Shown here: in pieces, positions 6,527-9,223 of the stretch | Numbering within the stretch: the stretch's first letter is position 1 | How the letters are laid out: every line of letters begins with the position of its first letter | DNA from: Dehalococcoidia bacterium UBA6495 | GTDB taxonomy: Bacteria > Chloroflexota > Dehalococcoidia > Lucifugimonadales > UBA826 | Direction: 5' to 3' | Length of the DNA: 9,223 nucleotides | Assembly (NCBI GenBank): GCA_002435305.1 | Contig: DJMH01000073.1 | Coordinates: forward strand, 1-9,223 | The notes under the pieces: generated by a model | What the model was told of the DNA's origin: nothing | Database searches by the model: none | What the model saw: only the letters and a program-made list of their open reading frames with translations | Position numbers and translations under genes: made by a program

Positions 6527-7998
6527 GCTAATTCTTCAAAGGGAAAGAGATTCGGTCGTCTCCTTCGATATTCAAAAAAACTCAAGTCCGACGTTGTAAC
6601 CCCTGGGGTGTTCACTAAAACGACCTCCTTTGCTATCGGCTGGTAGGCGGGTCTGGGGGAGACGACTCCTTTAGCCACCACCACACGATATTTTTCAGGA
6701 TAAACCCCCACGGTATACATTTGCTCCCGACTTGTGTTCCCGCATCGCAGGGAGGTCAGAACCAAAGTATGGTTATCGTCAGTGTCAAGCACCGCTGTTA
6801 ATCCACCGTCGTAATATCGGAAGCCTCCATGGGTTGGACGATCATCCTCAAACTTACCATTAAAAAGTGTTCTCACTATTCCAGTTACTTTGATAGGGAC
6901 ACCATGCATATTATCGGTTTTGCCCCCAACTGCGACTGTGAGTTGAGAGCCGATCCCGGCTTCAACACAGGCTTCTACAGACTCTGGATCCCACAGAGTT
7001 TGTAGGTATCCTTTGATGCCCATGGTTTTTGCTACAGCCAAGATGTGAGTGGAATCAGCACTACTACCCCCACCAATATTATCTCCGACGTCCATTAGAA
7101 CGTATGGACCATCCTCTTCACTTTTGTAATTTTGATCTGCATATGACAAAGCTTCTTCAATGGAAGGTGTATCTCCGACAAATTGTTCCCTGATATCCCA
7201 GGCCTCCTTAGCCATCCATTGCGAAGCATCTTTGGCTGCCTCTATATCCCCGTCGGTTATAGAAATAAATCCCATTCCCATTTCCTCGACATCAGCATAT
7301 GGATAACCCTCAGCCACACTTCCATGAATTATGTTTTGAAAGGAGAGGGTCTTATCGAGATTTTCCATGACAGATTTCATGGGATTTTCATCTGTAAATT
7401 GTTTAACTATATTGATAACGACTGGAGGAATTTCTAACCACATGACGGGATCAATTTCACCTCTGATAGTATCCCGAATCATTTCGGCACATTCAAATGC
7501 TCTTATTTTCGGATCCAAATGTGGATTTGTCCTATAGACCGTTGCGACGTCAACATTCTCTATCATTTTCCGTGAAAGATTAGCATGCATATCCACGCTC
7601 AACCCGACCTTTACGTCAGGCCCCACCAAGGTCCTGACACGTTCGGCAATTTCACCATCAGCATCAGGATAGCCTTCCGACACTGCAGCTCCATGTAATG
7701 ACAGCAATACTCCATCCCATGGCCCGCGGTCTTCCAATAGTGACAACATTTCTTGGCTTATCGATTCAAAAGCATCTGTCGTTATAGTGCCAATAGGACC
7801 GGTAATGGCAAACAAAAGAGGAACTACTTGTACATCCTGATCTTCCGAAATTTGCAAAAACCCAGCATTAGTCGTTTGTGATGTTTGATATTCCTGGGCT
7901 ATCTCGTCCCCTCTATAGATATTGAAGGCACCATAATCGGCTGGCACTTGTGAAAAGGTGTTTGTCTCGTGAGAAATCCCCAATAATGCTAGTTTCAT
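6508..7998 (-). CDS. M81-family metallopeptidase-like protein (MlrC homologue)
   Basis: The 496-residue protein shows both MlrC domains. The N-terminal one has HETNTFS (10-16), GPIGTITTDAF (67-77), LHGAAVSEGYPDADGE (101-116), VDMHAN (135-140) and YRTNPHLD (155-162). The C-terminal one has GDNIGGGSSADST (305-317), VGGKTD and an arginine-rich RRRRPNLFPFE end. D136, H138 and H160 have the spacing I recall for the zinc ligands of Sphingomonas MlrC (D-x-H, then H 22 residues on). MlrC itself hydrolyses linear peptides from microcystin breakdown. Most homologues have no tested substrate, so microcystin degradation should not be assumed; an amidase or peptidase role on a small amide is the safer guess. 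The start at 7998 gives an N-terminus that enters directly into a beta strand with no signal peptide, so the protein is probably cytoplasmic. No clear Shine-Dalgarno precedes it. It is divergent from the aminotransferase gene and convergent with the ThDP gene. Confidence 0.92.
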   Translation of the reverse strand: MKLALLGISHETNTFSQVPADYGAFNIYRGDEIAQEYQTSQTTNAGFLQISEDQDVQVVPLLFAITGPIGTITTDAFESISQEMLSLLEDRGPWDGVLLSLHGAAVSEGYPDADGEIAERVRTLVGPDVKVGLSVDMHANLSRKMIENVDVATVYRTNPHLDPKIRAFECAEMIRDTIRGEIDPVMWLEIPPVVINIVKQFTDENPMKSVMENLDKTLSFQNIIHGSVAEGYPYADVEEMGMGFISITDGDIEAAKDASQWMAKEAWDIREQFVGDTPSIEEALSYADQNYKSEEDGPYVLMDVGDNIGGGSSADSTHILAVAKTMGIKGYLQTLWDPESVEACVEAGIGSQLTVAVGGKTDNMHGVPIKVTGIVRTLFNGKFEDDRPTHGGFRYYDGGLTAVLDTDDNHTLVLTSLRCGNTSREQMYTVGVYPEKYRVVVAKGVVSPRPAYQPIAKEVVLVNTPGVTTSDLSFFEYRRRRPNLFPFEELATYSPG

Positions 7999-8036
7999 CT
8001 TTCACTACCCTCAATGTCCTGTTAAGTAAGTTTGTG

Positions 8037-8042
8037 TATTAT
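8037..8042 (+). promoter_or_regulatory. Candidate -10 of the aminotransferase gene, overlapping the opposite -10
   Basis: TATTAT (5 of 6 to consensus) lies on the plus strand over the same bases as the minus-strand TATAAT. No strong -35 is visible about 17 nt upstream. The leader to ATG 8108 would be about 60 nt. If both are used, the two genes share one AT-rich promoter core. Confidence 0.3.
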
Positions 8043-8065
8043 AGGCGCTTGTAGTGAATCGTAAG
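8038..8065 (-). promoter_or_regulatory. Candidate promoter of the MlrC-like gene
   Basis: The minus strand carries a perfect TATAAT (8043 down to 8038). A weak -35-like CTTACG (3 of 6) sits 16 nt upstream. The predicted transcript start near 8031 gives a leader of about 30 nt to ATG 7998. The -10 is good; the -35 is poor. Confidence 0.45.
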
Positions 8066-8091
8066 CCGCCAACATCTTCCCGACGTGATTT

Positions 8092-8100
8092 GAGGAGGGA
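8092..8100 (+). promoter_or_regulatory. Strong ribosome binding site of the aminotransferase gene
   Basis: GAGGAGGGA contains a full GGAGG core (8094-8098), 9 nt before ATG 8108. It is the best Shine-Dalgarno in the window and fixes the start of the frame that runs off the right edge. Confidence 0.8.
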
Positions 8101-8107
8101 GACAAAT

Positions 8108-9223
8108 ATGGACCAGGAACACTCATTTGATATCAGTGGTGAACTTTATAACAGGGCTCTCAATTCTCTCGCAGGCGGGGTAAATTCCAATGTGCGTTTG
8201 ACAGAGACACCCCATCCTTTGTTTTACAACAAAGCCAAAGGCAGCAAAATTTATGATGTCGATGGCAATCAGTACATAGATTACGTCCTCGGCCAAGGTC
8301 CGATGATTTTTGGACACTCACCCGATTTCCTACTTCAGGCAGTAACAGAGGCATCCGAATCGGGGCAACTTTTCGCAGGTCAACACCTATTGGAATTAGA
8401 AGCTGCTGAGGCGGTGAAAACTCTAGTTCCAAATGCTGAACTCGTCCGATTCGCAAGTTCAGGAACCGAGGCAGTGGAGGCCGCCTTTCGATTGGCAAGA
8501 GCATATACGCAGAGGAACGTAATAATAAAATTTGAAGGCCATTACCACGGTTGGTCAGATGGTGTTTTATTTAACACGGCGGCACCACTCAGAACTTTGG
8601 GTGACAACATGCTTCCTCAGCCTGAATCTATGAGCCAGGGGGTTGCTGATAATTCTGAGTCTGGTCTAATAATTTTGCCTTGGAATAATTTTGAGGCGAT
8701 AAAGACAGTTTTCGAAGAAAGGGGCGATGAAATCGCTGCGGTCATTACAGAACCAATCATGTGCAACACAAATTGCATAATGCCAAAACCCGGTTACCTG
8801 GAACATTTAAAGGAATCCTGTGATCGAAATGACTCTTTACTCATATTTGATGAAGTTATCACGGGATTTAGGGTTAATTCCGGCGGAGCTCAATCTTTTT
8901 TTGGTATCACCCCTCACCTGGCCACTTTCGCTAAAGCCGCTGCCGGCGGATTCCCTGTCTCCATACTGACTGGCAGTAAAGAAATAATGTCCTTAATTGG
9001 TGCAGGCACAGTCATGCACGGTGGAACCTTAAACGCAAATGTAATGTCGATGGCTGCGACCAAATCATCTATGGAACATTTATCGGACAAGGAAATACAA
9101 ACCAATAAGAAATTGCATGATCTCGGCCAAAGGCTTATGAAAGGACTTCAGGACATCAATTCCAGACTGGAAGCCGGAATGCTGATTCAAGGACCCGGTT
9201 CAGTATTCGCTGTCAGTTTCACC
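8108..9223 (+). CDS. Class III PLP-dependent aminotransferase, glutamate-1-semialdehyde aminomutase-like, 3'-truncated
   Basis: The frame opens at ATG 8108 and has no stop before the window ends, giving 372 residues of a protein that is normally about 420-450. The fold is PLP type I. LAGGVNSNVR (21-30) resembles the PGGVNSPVR start of HemL. The cofactor phosphate site is SSGTEA (117-122), the aromatic stacking region is GHYHGWSD (144-151), DEVITGFR (248-255) supplies the Asp pairing with the pyridine nitrogen, and K276 in FAKAAAGGFP is the Schiff-base lysine. True HemL usually has GCYHGHAD and a GLPxSPGVP gating loop; here these are GHYHGWSD and a different, longer stretch (163-182). I therefore infer a paralogue acting as an aminotransferase or aminomutase on another amine or amino acid, not tetrapyrrole synthesis. 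No hem gene is nearby. It is divergent from the MlrC-like gene, with 109 nt between. Confidence 0.93.
   Translation, partial: MDQEHSFDISGELYNRALNSLAGGVNSNVRLTETPHPLFYNKAKGSKIYDVDGNQYIDYVLGQGPMIFGHSPDFLLQAVTEASESGQLFAGQHLLELEAAEAVKTLVPNAELVRFASSGTEAVEAAFRLARAYTQRNVIIKFEGHYHGWSDGVLFNTAAPLRTLGDNMLPQPESMSQGVADNSESGLIILPWNNFEAIKTVFEERGDEIAAVITEPIMCNTNCIMPKPGYLEHLKESCDRNDSLLIFDEVITGFRVNSGGAQSFFGITPHLATFAKAAAGGFPVSILTGSKEIMSLIGAGTVMHGGTLNANVMSMAATKSSMEHLSDKEIQTNKKLHDLGQRLMKGLQDINSRLEAGMLIQGPGSVFAVSFT

Noticed and set aside
8160..8504. A 114-codon minus-strand frame opposite the aminotransferase.
   Set aside because: The plus strand here encodes conserved class III aminotransferase motifs with a strong ribosome binding site; the antisense frame is incidental.

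Overview
The window looks like a piece of a moderately AT-rich bacterial chromosome. It joins a core translation and isoprenoid gene block (left half) to an accessory metabolic block (right half). Gene content and order (RsmI, RlmN, a short MetRS with a four-cysteine zinc knuckle, then a long-chain polyprenyl synthase, followed by MlrC-like and GSA-aminomutase-like genes) make me lean towards a free-living, possibly marine, Chloroflexota/Dehalococcoidia-type organism. That is inference from recalled gene order and protein style, not proof. No transposase, integrase, tRNA, rRNA or CRISPR array is visible.

Left block, all on +: the 3' two thirds of rsmI (1-591, cut by the window edge), rlmN (640-1782), metG (1888-3558) and a polyprenyl diphosphate synthase starting at a TTG (3571-4539). 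The rsmI-rlmN gap is 48 nt and the metG-synthase gap is 12 nt, so these look co-transcribed. The 105-nt rlmN-metG gap holds a weak terminator-like hairpin and may be a partial break. RsmI and RlmN both methylate the ribosome, MetG charges the tRNAs used in initiation and elongation, and the synthase makes the polyprenyl chain for quinones or the lipid carrier.

A 335-nt non-coding gap (4540-4874) follows. It contains a GC-rich hairpin, some weaker inverted repeats and a candidate extended -10 promoter.

Right block: a thiamine-diphosphate (ThDP) enzyme of the acetolactate synthase superfamily (4875-6491, +) converges, 16 nt apart, on an M81/MlrC-family metallopeptidase-like gene (6508-7998, -). 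A 109-nt divergent promoter region then separates the MlrC-like gene from a PLP class III aminotransferase resembling glutamate-1-semialdehyde aminomutase (8108 to beyond 9223, +, cut by the right edge). The ThDP, M81 and PLP enzymes may form a catabolic module for amide- or amino-acid-type compounds. No substrate can be read from the sequence.
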